A DNA stretch of 64,000 bases from Marinisporobacter balticus (GTDB taxonomy: Bacteria > Bacillota > Clostridia > Peptostreptococcales > Thermotaleaceae). Location of the stretch: contig NZ_SLWV01000006.1 of NCBI RefSeq assembly GCF_004345705.1, positions 97,599 through 161,598 of the forward strand, given 5' to 3'. This document shows, one piece after another, positions 25,643-34,088 of this stretch. The first letter of the stretch is position 1, and every line of letters begins with the position of its first letter. Below the pieces are notes generated by a model. That model did not search any database. It saw nothing but the letters and a program-made list of their open reading frames with translations, and was not told the origin of the DNA. The translations under genes and the position numbers were made by a program.

Positions 25643-26866
25643 TTGAAAAGAAAATTTTTATCCATTGCAGCAATTTATTTGGTGAGTATTTGCTTTTTTA
25701 TAATCAATGTGATAAATAATTTTCCAGTAGTTGCATCACTCCTATATTTAATTGTTATTGTAATGAGTAGTACATTTTTCAATGAATTACTTTCTTCAAA
25801 TATATATGTGGCCCTAATTTTAGGAATGCATTGTATAGGGTGTTTAGTAATAGATTATACCTGTATTGATGTAGGGATATATTTATTTTCTTTGACGGCT
25901 GTATTGCTTTTTTCATATTTTAAAACATTGCATAAAATTAAAGAAGAAAGGGTTGCTGTGGAAAGAAACCAATTTCAGAAAATAAGATTTAAAAATATGA
26001 TGGATGCTATTTTTATTCTAGAAGAGAGTAGCTTAAGGATTGTTGATTGTAATGATAAAGCGCTGTCTTTATTAAATAGAAAAGATGGATGCATTGGAAA
26101 ATGCATTAAAGAATGTATTTCTAGCAATATAATGGACAGCATCGATCTAGACAACTTAGAAAAATATTTCGAGGAAGGAAATGAAGAAATAAAAGTATTA
26201 GGTAAAAAATGCAATGATTTTTGGATTGATATGCGTATAAAAAGATTTCATGTGGAAGAAAGAAGGTATTTATTGTTGTGTATATCTGACATAACACGCC
26301 ATAAAAAAAATGAAGAGGAAATTGAATACTTAGCATATCATGATACACTTACGAATCTTCCAAATAGAAGATATGGTGACGAAAAATTACAGCTAGCGAT
26401 CAAGAATACTTTAAAAAAGAAAAATATGATGAGCATTATGTTTGTAGATGTAGATGAGTTTAAAATGGTAAATGATCTATTGGGCCATGCTGCAGGAGAT
26501 AGACTTTTACAAGAAGTTGCCAGAAGGCTTCAAGAAAGTGTTAGAAAGGATGATTTAGTTGTACGCCTTGGTGGGGATGAATTTATGATTATACTTGAAA
26601 ATATTTGTTTTGCTGATGAAGTGATAGGTATCGCCAACAGAGTTATTGAGACATTTTCACAACGATTTCGTGTAAAAGGAAGATCGTTATCTATTACTTG
26701 TAGTATAGGAATTGCAGTACTTCCACACCATGGAACAGATGTGGAAACTTTATTAGAACATGCAGATGTGGCGATGTATGAAGCAAAGCGTAATGGACGC
26801 AATAATTTTATGATTTTCAATCATGAATTAAGGGATGAATCTTTAATTGGAGGAACGATCATTTAG
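25643..26866 (+). CDS. Membrane diguanylate cyclase (TM, PAS, GGDEF)
   Basis: 407 residues from TTG 25643, nine bases after SD AAAGGAG (25627-25633). An ATG at 25568 lies within the riboswitch leader and is not the start. The N-terminal 90 residues form several membrane helices; a PAS-like domain covers about 115-215. The GGDEF domain starts at LAYHDTLTNLPNRR and has an intact GGDEF signature, with the inhibitory site RKDD five residues before it (RKDDLVVRLGGDEF). It makes c-di-GMP from two GTP, with product inhibition expected. Behind a c-di-GMP riboswitch with a terminator, it should be under feedback at RNA level as well. Confidence 0.93.
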   Translation: MKRKFLSIAAIYLVSICFFIINVINNFPVVASLLYLIVIVMSSTFFNELLSSNIYVALILGMHCIGCLVIDYTCIDVGIYLFSLTAVLLFSYFKTLHKIKEERVAVERNQFQKIRFKNMMDAIFILEESSLRIVDCNDKALSLLNRKDGCIGKCIKECISSNIMDSIDLDNLEKYFEEGNEEIKVLGKKCNDFWIDMRIKRFHVEERRYLLLCISDITRHKKNEEEIEYLAYHDTLTNLPNRRYGDEKLQLAIKNTLKKKNMMSIMFVDVDEFKMVNDLLGHAAGDRLLQEVARRLQESVRKDDLVVRLGGDEFMIILENICFADEVIGIANRVIETFSQRFRVKGRSLSITCSIGIAVLPHHGTDVETLLEHADVAMYEAKRNGRNNFMIFNHELRDESLIGGTII

Positions 26867-26898
26867 TTACATGCGCAGAAAATAAATAGGGATTTTAT

Positions 26899-27156
26899 TT
26901 GTATTTGTAAATATAGTATGTTAAAATGAGGCTGATCTACATTGAAAGCTTTAAGCTTTCATATAAAAAAGAATAACATTCATACTGAATTTTGCACTGA
27001 TCCTTTGGACAGGGACTGAATAGGTTATTGAATGGGAAAGAATAGCTTTTGTTATAGATAAAAGCTATTATTGTATATGTTATGATGAATTTTGATGATA
27101 CAATACCCTTTCTATGCCCGAGAATAAACTTCGGTCTTAGAGAGGGTATTTTTAAT
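26899..27156 (+). promoter_or_regulatory. pan-type leader RNA with terminator, upstream of panD
   Basis: A possible promoter is TTGTAT (26899-26904), 17 bases, TAAAAT (26922-26927). The leader holds a 27-base block (26990-27016) identical to the panB-locus leader, then a perfect hairpin AATAGCTTTT..AAAAGCTATT-like (27041-27069). It ends in a terminator with arms ATACCCTTTCT (27103) and AGAGAGGGTAT (to 27149), followed by TTTT. Same order of parts as at 12004-12256. Confidence 0.65.
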
Positions 27157-27186
27157 TTTAGAAAAATGGACAAGGAGGAATCATAA

Positions 27187-27570
27187 ATGTTGTTAAATAT
27201 GCATAAGGGGAAGATACACAGAGCTACAGTAACAGAGGCGAACTTAAACTATGTAGGAAGTATTACAATTGATAAGACATTAATAGATGCAGCAGGAATT
27301 TTACCAGGAGAGAGGGTTCAAATTGTTAATAATAATAATGGCGCACGACTTGAAACCTATGTTATTGAAGGGGAAGCTGATAGTGGCATGATTTGTTTAA
27401 ATGGTGCTGCTGCAAGACTTGTCCAGCCAGGAGACCATGTGATTATTATAGCCTATTGCTGGATTGAGGAAGAACATGCACGAAGTTTTAAACCAAAGGT
27501 AATTTTTGTGAATGGAAATAATAAAATGATTGAAAAAAGTGATATGGAAATGCATGGGGACATAAAATAA
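27187..27570 (+). CDS. panD: Aspartate 1-decarboxylase precursor
   Basis: 127 residues. It decarboxylates aspartate to beta-alanine for pantothenate. The self-cleavage site is intact: G24-S25 in LNYVGSITID, where Ser25 becomes the pyruvoyl group. This position matches the usual numbering and supports the ATG at 27187 over the one at 27199. NGAAARL and GDHVIIIAY are conserved. SD AAGGAGG. The gene is alone behind its own pan-type leader, and a bidirectional terminator (27567-27592) separates it from the convergent peroxiredoxin gene. Confidence 0.97.
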   Translation: MLLNMHKGKIHRATVTEANLNYVGSITIDKTLIDAAGILPGERVQIVNNNNGARLETYVIEGEADSGMICLNGAAARLVQPGDHVIIIAYCWIEEEHARSFKPKVIFVNGNNKMIEKSDMEMHGDIK

Positions 27571-27592
27571 GGGACGATTTCGTCCCTTTTTT
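27567..27592. terminator. Shared terminator between panD and the peroxiredoxin gene
   Basis: AAGGGACG and CGTCCCTT arms with T run on + and A run on the other side; it lies between two convergent stops. Confidence 0.8.
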
Positions 27593-28259
27593 AATACTTA
27601 CCAACATACGCCCAGCCCATCTTTATCCCAGGATCTCCAGGATTCCATCCTGCTGGAACACCTAAACCAGTTTTTCTGTTAAACTGTAGCCCTTGTATGA
27701 TTCTTATGATTTCAGCTATATTTCTTCCAACAGGTTGAGGATTTACTAAAAAAGCTTGAATATTTCCTTCGGGGTCTATGACGAAAGTAGCTCTATAGGC
27801 AAATCCACCTTTCTCGTTTAATATACCGTATCGTTTTGAGACTTCTTGCGTTCTATCAGATAAAAGAGGATAGTTTATTTTTTTCCCAGATGGAGAAGTT
27901 TGGGTGAAAATCTTATGAGAATAAATACTATCTGTACTGATTGCCAATACTTCTGTATTTAATCCCTGAAAAATTTTGTATTTGTCAGCAACTGCTGCAA
28001 GCTCAGTAGGTCAGACAAAAGTAAAGTTTGAACCATAGAAAAATAATACAACCCATTTTCCTTTATAATCACTAAGAGAAACCTTGGTGGGGTTTTTATC
28101 TACAATACCTTCTAATGTAAACTCAGGAGCAGGGTCTCCTAAATCAAAATAATCATAATATCCTGTATTTTTGATAGGTTTCATATCTTCATGGGTAGAT
28201 ACATGATTTCTATATTTAGGGAAAGAATAGCCATATGGATAGTAAAATGGGTTTTGCAT
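27591..28259 (-). CDS. Selenocysteine-containing peroxiredoxin (PrxU-like), UGA read as Sec83
   Basis: Read as one gene of 222 residues on the minus strand. Codons 1-82 end in LFFYGSNFTFV. A UGA (28013-28011) follows, and the frame continues PTELAAVADKYKIF to YVGKY. The peroxiredoxin signature is FTFVCPTE, so UGA stands exactly at the peroxidatic cysteine. Ten bases after the UGA a seven-pair hairpin with one bulged A and the loop AGUU (27982-28000) fits a bacterial SECIS element. Selenocysteine peroxiredoxins of this kind are known from Peptoclostridium acidaminophilum. The protein has no cysteine after Sec83, and the usual resolving-Cys motif EVCPAGW is here GLGVPAGW, so a one-Sec mechanism using an external reductant is likely. 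It reduces peroxides in the cytosol. SD AAAGGAGG precedes the ATG. Confidence 0.92.
27982..28000 (-). promoter_or_regulatory. SECIS-like hairpin after the UGA codon
   Basis: On the minus strand, UUG-CAGC pairs with GCUG-(A)-CAA around the loop AGUU. A G in the first two loop bases and a start about ten bases after UGA agree with known bacterial SECIS hairpins bound by SelB. Confidence 0.75.
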
Positions 28260-28392
28260 AGATAAGCCTCCTTTTATAATTTTTATTATGTCATACTAAA
28301 AAAAGTTCTAAAACTTTTTAGTGCAATATTTTACAATATATAATATGTGATAGCACATTATTTTGTTAAGATACATCCAAAAAATAAATGAT

Positions 28393-28421
28393 TTGTAACA
28401 AAAATTTCCTTTTGGTATAAT
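28393..28421 (+). promoter_or_regulatory. Promoter of the yjdF transcript
   Basis: TTGTAA (28393-28398), 17-base spacer, TATAAT (28416-28421). Confidence 0.7.
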
Positions 28422-28469
28422 TAATAGTAGGAAATAATGTTATATATTTTGTTTCAACTTAATTTTACG

Positions 28470-28582
28470 TAGAGATAAAAACACAGTTTCGGTTGGTAGT
28501 CCGAACGCATCTAAAAAGAAGATGTCAGTAACCTTCCCCCTCGGGTCGTCCGTTCTCTATGCATTGATTGTATGGGGGGAGA
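28470..28582 (+). promoter_or_regulatory. yjdF-type riboswitch
   Basis: A structured leader closed by TAGAGA (28470-28475) and TCTCTA (28554-28559) lies immediately before a YjdF-family gene, with the GGTTGGTAGTCCGAACGC and CAGTAACCTTCCCCCTCGGG segments of this leader class. The run CCTTCCCCCT (28532-28541) is complementary to the SD GGGGGGAG (28574-28581), so control is probably at translation. The yjdF class is reported to sense azaaromatic compounds. Confidence 0.8.
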
Positions 28583-28585
28583 AAA

Positions 28586-29005
28586 ATGAATAAGGTAAAA
28601 ATGAAATTTACTGTTTTTTTTGAAGGACCATTTTGGATAGGATTAATTGAAAAAATGGAAAACGACCATTATCAAACAGCAAAAATTATATTTGGGCCTG
28701 AGCCTAAGGATTATGAGGTACATGATTTTATATTGAAAAATTATTTTCGTATAAAATTTAGTAATCCAATACAAAATGGAGAAGGTAAAGAAAAAAAGAT
28801 CAACCCAAAAAGATTGCAGAGAAAGATCCAAAAAGAATTAGAGAATATTGGTATGGGTACAAAAGCACAACTCGCTTTAAAGGAACAGTATTCTGTAAAC
28901 AAAAAGGAAAGAAAGAAAATTTCAAAGGAATATCAAGAGGAACAAAAAAGAATAAAATTTGAGTTGAAACAGCAAAAGAAAAAAGAGAAGAAAAAGGGAC
29001 ATTAA
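28586..29005 (+). CDS. yjdF: YjdF family protein (DUF2992)
   Basis: 139 residues. Start at ATG 28586 set by SD GGGGGGAG. The N-terminal part KMKFTVFFEGPFWIGLIEK and the phrase IIFGPEPKDYEVHDFIL are characteristic. The C-terminal half is very rich in Lys and Glu, predicted helical or coiled coil (QLALKEQYSVNKKERKKISKEYQEEQKRIK). The molecular function is not established; the associated riboswitch points to a role in handling toxic aromatic compounds. Single-gene unit, with a terminator at 29005-29038. Confidence 0.92.
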   Translation: MNKVKMKFTVFFEGPFWIGLIEKMENDHYQTAKIIFGPEPKDYEVHDFILKNYFRIKFSNPIQNGEGKEKKINPKRLQRKIQKELENIGMGTKAQLALKEQYSVNKKERKKISKEYQEEQKRIKFELKQQKKKEKKKGH

Positions 29006-29038
29006 AAAAGAGTGTATTATACAATACATTCTTTTTTA
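29005..29038 (+). terminator. Terminator of yjdF
   Basis: AAAAAAGAGTGTATT and AATACATTCTTTTTT arms around a short loop, followed by T-rich sequence. Confidence 0.8.
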
Positions 29039-29096
29039 AGTGGCTATAAAGTTAAATTCAAAATCACAAAAACAAAAAATATACAACCATAAATGC

Positions 29097-29155
29097 TTGA
29101 AATACTAAAAAAAAAATGATAAAATCAAGGTAAACGTTTTAGTAAAACGTTTACC
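29097..29155 (+). promoter_or_regulatory. rbs promoter and RbsR operator
   Basis: TTGAAA (29097-29102), 17 bases, TAAAAT (29120-29125). Immediately after the -10 is a perfect 13-bp-arm palindrome centred at 29142 (29129-29155), containing AAACGTTT twice. This is the form of LacI/RbsR operators. Binding there would block the start of transcription of the whole operon, including rbsR itself. Confidence 0.85.
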
Positions 29156-29173
29156 TAACATCGGAGGAACAAA

Positions 29174-30181
29174 ATGAAAGTTACGATTAAAGATATTGCT
29201 AAGTTTGCAGGGGTTTCTACAGCAACTGTATCCAAAGTAATTAACCATAAAGATGAGAATATTAGTCAGCCTACACGGGAAAAAATATTAAATATTATGA
29301 AAGAATATAACTATATACCAAATACTGCTGCAAGAAGTCTTGTAACTAAAAAGACAAAAACAATCGGGTTGGTTATTCCAGATATAAGGAATCCATTTTT
29401 CCACGAACTTGCAAGAGGTGCAGAAGATAAAGCCAATGAAGAGGGATACAATATAATCTTTTGTAATACGGACGATCGCATTGAAAAAGAGGAAAAATAT
29501 GTAAGTATGCTGATTGAAAAAATGGTAGATGGCATTATTTTTACTGCTGCTTCAAAAAGAATGAATGAATTTGAGCATTTAAGAAATAATAGAGTACCGA
29601 TTATTTTAGTAGATAGAGATATTGATTTAAAAGATATAAAAGGAAAAATAACAGTAGACAATTGCTTAGGAGCATATGAAGGGGTAAAGCATTTATTATC
29701 TTGTGGATACAAAAATATTATTTTCTTATCCGGACCACTTAGTACCCATCCTTCTATTGAAAGATTAAAGGGATATAAAAGGGCATTAGAAGAATTCCAT
29801 ATTCCATATAAAGAAGAAAATATATTCGAAGGAACTTACCAAAGTGGATGGGGATATGAGACTGTTAAGATGTTATTGAAGAAGCACATAGATTTTGATG
29901 CGTTATTTTGTGGGAACGATTTAATTGCAATAGAAGCAGTAAAAGCATTAAAGGAGGCAGGCATAAAAGTACCGAAAGAAGTTGGCATTGTTGGTTTTGA
30001 TGATATATATATGGCAACACTTGTAGATCCAGAACTTACAACGATTAGACAGCCTAGTTATGAAATAGGCTATAGCGCTGTTGAGATGCTTATAAATATA
30101 TTAGAAAAAAAAGTAAAAACAAAAGAAAAAGTCGTTTTAAATACGGAATTGATTATTCGGAAATCAACAATGCATAGATAG
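29174..30181 (+). CDS. rbsR: Ribose operon repressor, LacI family
   Basis: 335 residues. N-terminal helix-turn-helix and hinge (TIKDIAKFAGVSTATVSKVIN, then PNTAARSLVTKKT) are followed by a periplasmic-binding-like effector domain (IGLVIPDIRNPFFHELARGAED, VGIVGFDDIYMATLVDPELTTIRQP). As the first gene of the rbs operon behind a perfect palindrome, it is probably autoregulated and released by ribose. SD GGAGG. Only 24 bases separate it from rbsK. Confidence 0.93.
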   Translation: MKVTIKDIAKFAGVSTATVSKVINHKDENISQPTREKILNIMKEYNYIPNTAARSLVTKKTKTIGLVIPDIRNPFFHELARGAEDKANEEGYNIIFCNTDDRIEKEEKYVSMLIEKMVDGIIFTAASKRMNEFEHLRNNRVPIILVDRDIDLKDIKGKITVDNCLGAYEGVKHLLSCGYKNIIFLSGPLSTHPSIERLKGYKRALEEFHIPYKEENIFEGTYQSGWGYETVKMLLKKHIDFDALFCGNDLIAIEAVKALKEAGIKVPKEVGIVGFDDIYMATLVDPELTTIRQPSYEIGYSAVEMLINILEKKVKTKEKVVLNTELIIRKSTMHR

Positions 30182-30205
30182 AAAAGTTGGAAGGAGGAAA
30201 GTGTT

Positions 30206-31120
30206 ATGGGAGATATTACGGTTATTGGAAGTATCAATATGGACTTAGTTACAAATGTAGAAAATATGCCTAAGGTAGGAGAAACGGTTATTGGTTCAGA
30301 TTTTAAAGAAATACCAGGAGGAAAAGGTGCCAATCAAGCAGTAGCCATTGCAAGGCTTGGCGGAAAAGTAAATATGATTGGGAAAATAGGAGACGATGGA
30401 TTTGGAAAGACCCTTTTAAGTGCATTGAAAAAGGATAAAATCAATACAGATGGTCTAAAAATAGAAGAGAATACGCCTACAGGTGTTGCAATGATCACGG
30501 TAAATGGTGAAGGGGATAATGCGATTGTTGTTATTCCTGGGGCAAACTTTAAAGTATGCAAAGAAGATATAGAAAACAATATAGAAGTTATAGAAAAATC
30601 AAAAATGGTCGTATTTCAGTTAGAAATACCACTAGAAACAGTAAAATATGGGCTACAAAGAGCAAAAGAATTGGAGAAATATACGGTTTTAAATCCTGCG
30701 CCAGCGAAAAGTTTAGATGAAGAAATGATTAAAAATATAGATTTATTGATTCCAAACGAAACAGAACTTGAAATATTAACCCAAATAGAAATAAAAGAGG
30801 AAGAAGATTTTCTACATGCTTCGAAAAAGCTTATAGAAAAAGGTGTAAAATCGCTAATTATTACAATGGGAGAAAAAGGATCACTTTATATAGACAAGAA
30901 ATGTGTAAAGAAATTTCAAGCAAAAAAAGTAAATGCAGTAGATACAACAGCAGCAGGAGATAGTTTTATAGGTGGCGTGGTTACTTATCTCGCAGAGGGT
31001 AAAGAAATTGACGAAGCGATAGTATTTGCTTCAAAAGTAGGGGCCCTTACTGTAACAAAGAAAGGTGCCCAAAGTTCATTGCCATATTTAGAAGAAGTAG
31101 GAGCATTTGAGGAGGAGTAG
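30206..31120 (+). CDS. rbsK: Ribokinase
   Basis: 304 residues. It converts D-ribose to ribose 5-phosphate. PfkB-family signatures: GSINMDLVTNVENMPKVGET near the N-terminus, GGKGANQAVAIARLGG, and the C-terminal AVDTTAAGDSFIGG with the catalytic Asp. SD GGAGGAAAG. It is followed two bases later by rbsD, so the genes are tightly coupled. Confidence 0.96.
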   Translation: MGDITVIGSINMDLVTNVENMPKVGETVIGSDFKEIPGGKGANQAVAIARLGGKVNMIGKIGDDGFGKTLLSALKKDKINTDGLKIEENTPTGVAMITVNGEGDNAIVVIPGANFKVCKEDIENNIEVIEKSKMVVFQLEIPLETVKYGLQRAKELEKYTVLNPAPAKSLDEEMIKNIDLLIPNETELEILTQIEIKEEEDFLHASKKLIEKGVKSLIITMGEKGSLYIDKKCVKKFQAKKVNAVDTTAAGDSFIGGVVTYLAEGKEIDEAIVFASKVGALTVTKKGAQSSLPYLEEVGAFEEE

Positions 31121-31122
31121 CT

Positions 31123-31542
31123 TTGAAAAAGACAAATTTAATAAATTCTGAAATATCTTATATCATCTCAAAAATGGGACATACAGATATGCTAACCATT
31201 GCAGATAGTGGCCTTCCTATACCTAAAGAAACAAAGAGAATCGATTTGGCATTAAAAAAAGGAATGCCTTCTTTTTTAGATACATTAGAAACAATTCTTG
31301 AGGAACTTAGGGTAGAAGAAGTAATAATTGCTAGAGAAATGAAAACAGTGAGTCTAGTACTTTATGAAAAGTTAATGAAAAAGATTGAAGAATTGGAAAA
31401 AGAGGAAAACATGAACATTAAAATTGTTGAGGTAGAACATGAAGCATTCAAAGAGGTTACAAAAAAATCTATGTGTGTTGTTAGAACAGGAGAGTTTACA
31501 CCTTATGCGAATATCATTTTAAAATCTGGCGTTGTATTTTAA
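31123..31542 (+). CDS. rbsD: D-ribose pyranase
   Basis: 139 residues from TTG 31123, with SD GAGGAGGAG overlapping the end of rbsK. It interconverts the pyranose and furanose forms of ribose so that ribokinase can use it. Family motifs: NSEISYIISKMGHTDMLTIADSGLPIP with the catalytic His, and the C-terminal VRTGEFTPYANIIL. Length is standard. Confidence 0.95.
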   Translation: MKKTNLINSEISYIISKMGHTDMLTIADSGLPIPKETKRIDLALKKGMPSFLDTLETILEELRVEEVIIAREMKTVSLVLYEKLMKKIEELEKEENMNIKIVEVEHEAFKEVTKKSMCVVRTGEFTPYANIILKSGVVF

Positions 31543-31554
31543 GGAGTGATAGGA

Positions 31555-33066
31555 ATGAAACAACCTATTTTTGAAATGAAGGCGATTACCAAAGAATTTC
31601 CTGGAGTTAAGGCTTTAGATCATGTTGACTTTAAGATTCATAAAGGACGGGTAATGGCTCTTTTAGGTGAAAATGGAGCTGGAAAATCTACGCTCATGAA
31701 AATATTAAGTGGTGTTTACCAAAAGGATGATGGTGAAATCATCTATGAAGGAAAAAAAGTTGATATTAAGGGACCAAAAGATGCGCAAGAAGAGGGAATT
31801 TCTATTATTCATCAAGAGTTAAATTTAATTCCTCACTTGACAATTGGGGAAAACATTTTCTTAGGACGAGAACCTGTAAATGCTTTCAAAAAGATAGATT
31901 GGACAAAGCTTTATAAGGATTCAGAAGTTCTCCTTAAAAAACTTAAGGTAGATAAAAGTCCTAAAGAATTGGTTGCGAGCTTGAGCATTGGAGAGCAGCA
32001 GATGGTTGAAATTGCAAAAGCGCTATCTTTAAATGCAAAAATTATTATTATGGATGAACCAACAGATGCTTTAACAAAAAAAGAAACGGAAAGCCTTTTT
32101 CATGTGATTCATGAATTGAGAGCACAACAGAAGAGCATCGTTTATATATCTCATAGATTAGAAGAAATTTTTCAAGTTTGTGATGATGTAACGGTTTTAA
32201 GAGATGGAAAATTCATTGGAGAAGCGCAAGTGAAAACTTTAAATGAGGATCAGCTCATAGAAATGATGGTTGGAAGAAAACTTACGGAACAATTTCCAAG
32301 TGTTGTTGTTGAAAAAGGTGATGTAGCTTTAGAAGTAAAAAATTTATCGAATGAATATGTAAAGGATATAAGTTTTTTATTAAGAAAAGGTGAAATTCTT
32401 GGAATATCAGGGCTTATGGGTTCTGGAAGAACAGAACTTGCAAAAAGCATATATGGTGCTTTGCGCAAAGATAGCGGAAAGGTTTATATAGATGGAAAAG
32501 AGGTAAATATAAAGTCAACACAAAATGCTTTAAAAGAAGGCATTGCTTATGTATCAGAAGATCGAAAAGGACAAGGATTAATTTTAGGACTTTCTGTAAA
32601 GGAAAATATGAGTATATCCTCATTAAAAGATTTTGAAAGTCCAATATTTAAAATTAATAGAACAAAAGAAAAGAAAGCTGTAAAAAATTATATTGCCCAA
32701 ATGGCAATCAAAACGCCAACTGAGCGTCAAAAGATTAAAAACTTAAGTGGAGGGAATCAACAGAAGGTTTCTATTGCAAAAGGGCTTATGACAAATCCAA
32801 AGATTTTAATATTAGATGAGCCAACAAGAGGGGTCGATGTAGGAGCAAAAAAAGAAATCTATGATCTTATAAACAAATTTAAACAAACAGGAATGAGCAT
32901 TATTATGATTTCTTCAGAAATGCCAGAAATATTAGGAATGAGCGATAGAATATTGGTAATGCATCAAGGAAGAATTACAGGAGAACTTGATAGAACGGAT
33001 GCTTCGCAAGAAAAGATTATGAAATGTGCAGTGGGCATAAAGGAGGTTTCGTATAAGGATGAATAA
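31555..33066 (+). CDS. rbsA: Ribose ABC transporter ATP-binding protein
   Basis: 503 residues with two ATPase halves. First half: Walker A GENGAGKSTL, signature LSIGEQQMVEIAKAL, Walker B IIIMDEP. Second half: degenerate Walker A GLMGSGRTEL, signature LSGGNQQKVSIAKGL, Walker B ILILDEPTRGVD. This double-domain form is typical of sugar uptake systems. Start at ATG 31555 after SD AAGGAGTG (31541-31548); a GTG at 31546 lies within the SD region. The gene overlaps rbsC by eight bases. Confidence 0.96.
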   Translation: MKQPIFEMKAITKEFPGVKALDHVDFKIHKGRVMALLGENGAGKSTLMKILSGVYQKDDGEIIYEGKKVDIKGPKDAQEEGISIIHQELNLIPHLTIGENIFLGREPVNAFKKIDWTKLYKDSEVLLKKLKVDKSPKELVASLSIGEQQMVEIAKALSLNAKIIIMDEPTDALTKKETESLFHVIHELRAQQKSIVYISHRLEEIFQVCDDVTVLRDGKFIGEAQVKTLNEDQLIEMMVGRKLTEQFPSVVVEKGDVALEVKNLSNEYVKDISFLLRKGEILGISGLMGSGRTELAKSIYGALRKDSGKVYIDGKEVNIKSTQNALKEGIAYVSEDRKGQGLILGLSVKENMSISSLKDFESPIFKINRTKEKKAVKNYIAQMAIKTPTERQKIKNLSGGNQQKVSIAKGLMTNPKILILDEPTRGVDVGAKKEIYDLINKFKQTGMSIIMISSEMPEILGMSDRILVMHQGRITGELDRTDASQEKIMKCAVGIKEVSYKDE

Positions 33067-33991
33067 AAAATTACTCATGAAATTTAAATCAATTATTGGA
33101 CTTATTGTTTTTTCGTTGATCGTTTCTGTTCTAAGTCCTAGGTTTTTAACCGTTTCAAATATATTAAATGTATTAAGGCAAACTTCTATCAATTCCATTA
33201 TTGCAGCAGGAATGACATTTGTTATATTAACAGGAGGGATAGATCTTTCAGTAGGATCAACTTTAGCATTTTGTGGAGCAGTATGCGCATATTTCATATC
33301 AGCTGGAATGAGTGTATTTTTAGCAGTGACCATCGCTTTGGCTATAGGAGCATTAGTAGGTTTGTTTAGTGGGATAATTATTAGCAAAGGAAAAGTACAA
33401 CCTTTTATTGCAACACTTGTTACGATGACAGTACTGCGAGGCGCAACATTAGTTTTTACAAATGGAAAACCTATTACACTAGGAAGTGATAAAGCTTCTG
33501 AAGTTTTTTCAAAGATTGGGGCAGGTTATTTTCTAGGAATTCCTATCCCAGTATATTTAATGGTTTTGGTATTTATGATTGCTTATTATGTATTAACGCA
33601 AACAAGAATTGGAAGATATGTTTATGCACTAGGAGGAAATGAAGAAGCTTCAAAGCTTTCAGGACTAAATGTATCAAAAATAAAATTATCTGTATATGCA
33701 ATCAGTGGGATGCTTGCAGCACTAGCTGGGGTAGTGATTACAGCAAGGCTTTCATCTGCAAATCCAAATGCAGGGGCAGGATACGAATTAGATGCAATTG
33801 CTGCTGTTGTATTAGGAGGAACAAGTCTTGCAGGAGGAGCAGGAAGTATACTAGGGACAATTATAGGAGCACTGATCATTGGTATTTTAAGTAATGCCCT
33901 TAATTTATTAGATGTTAGCTCTTATTATCAAATGATTGCAAAAGGAGCAGTGATCTTAATTGCTGTATTAGCAGATCGAAAAGAGAAGTAA
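33059..33991 (+). CDS. rbsC: Ribose ABC transporter permease
   Basis: 310 residues, mostly hydrophobic, with about eight to ten helices. The conserved ILTGGIDLSVGS motif and YALGGNEEASKLSGLNV loop are those of BPD_transp_2 sugar permeases. It overlaps rbsA by eight bases. A weak stem-loop lies in the 97-base gap to rbsB (about 34008-34046) and could tune the level of the binding protein. Confidence 0.95.
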   Translation: MNKKLLMKFKSIIGLIVFSLIVSVLSPRFLTVSNILNVLRQTSINSIIAAGMTFVILTGGIDLSVGSTLAFCGAVCAYFISAGMSVFLAVTIALAIGALVGLFSGIIISKGKVQPFIATLVTMTVLRGATLVFTNGKPITLGSDKASEVFSKIGAGYFLGIPIPVYLMVLVFMIAYYVLTQTRIGRYVYALGGNEEASKLSGLNVSKIKLSVYAISGMLAALAGVVITARLSSANPNAGAGYELDAIAAVVLGGTSLAGGAGSILGTIIGALIIGILSNALNLLDVSSYYQMIAKGAVILIAVLADRKEK

Positions 33992-34088
33992 GTTTTTTTA
34001 GTGAATGATAGATGTGTGAAAATAAAGATCTAACATCATACATCTACAGATAAAAGAAATAAAAATTTAAAAAATGGGAGGAAAAAAA

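Noticed and set aside
27591..28259. Two separate minus-strand genes (82 and 118 residues)
   Set aside because: They share one frame and meet at a single UGA placed at the catalytic residue of one peroxiredoxin, so they are one selenoprotein gene.
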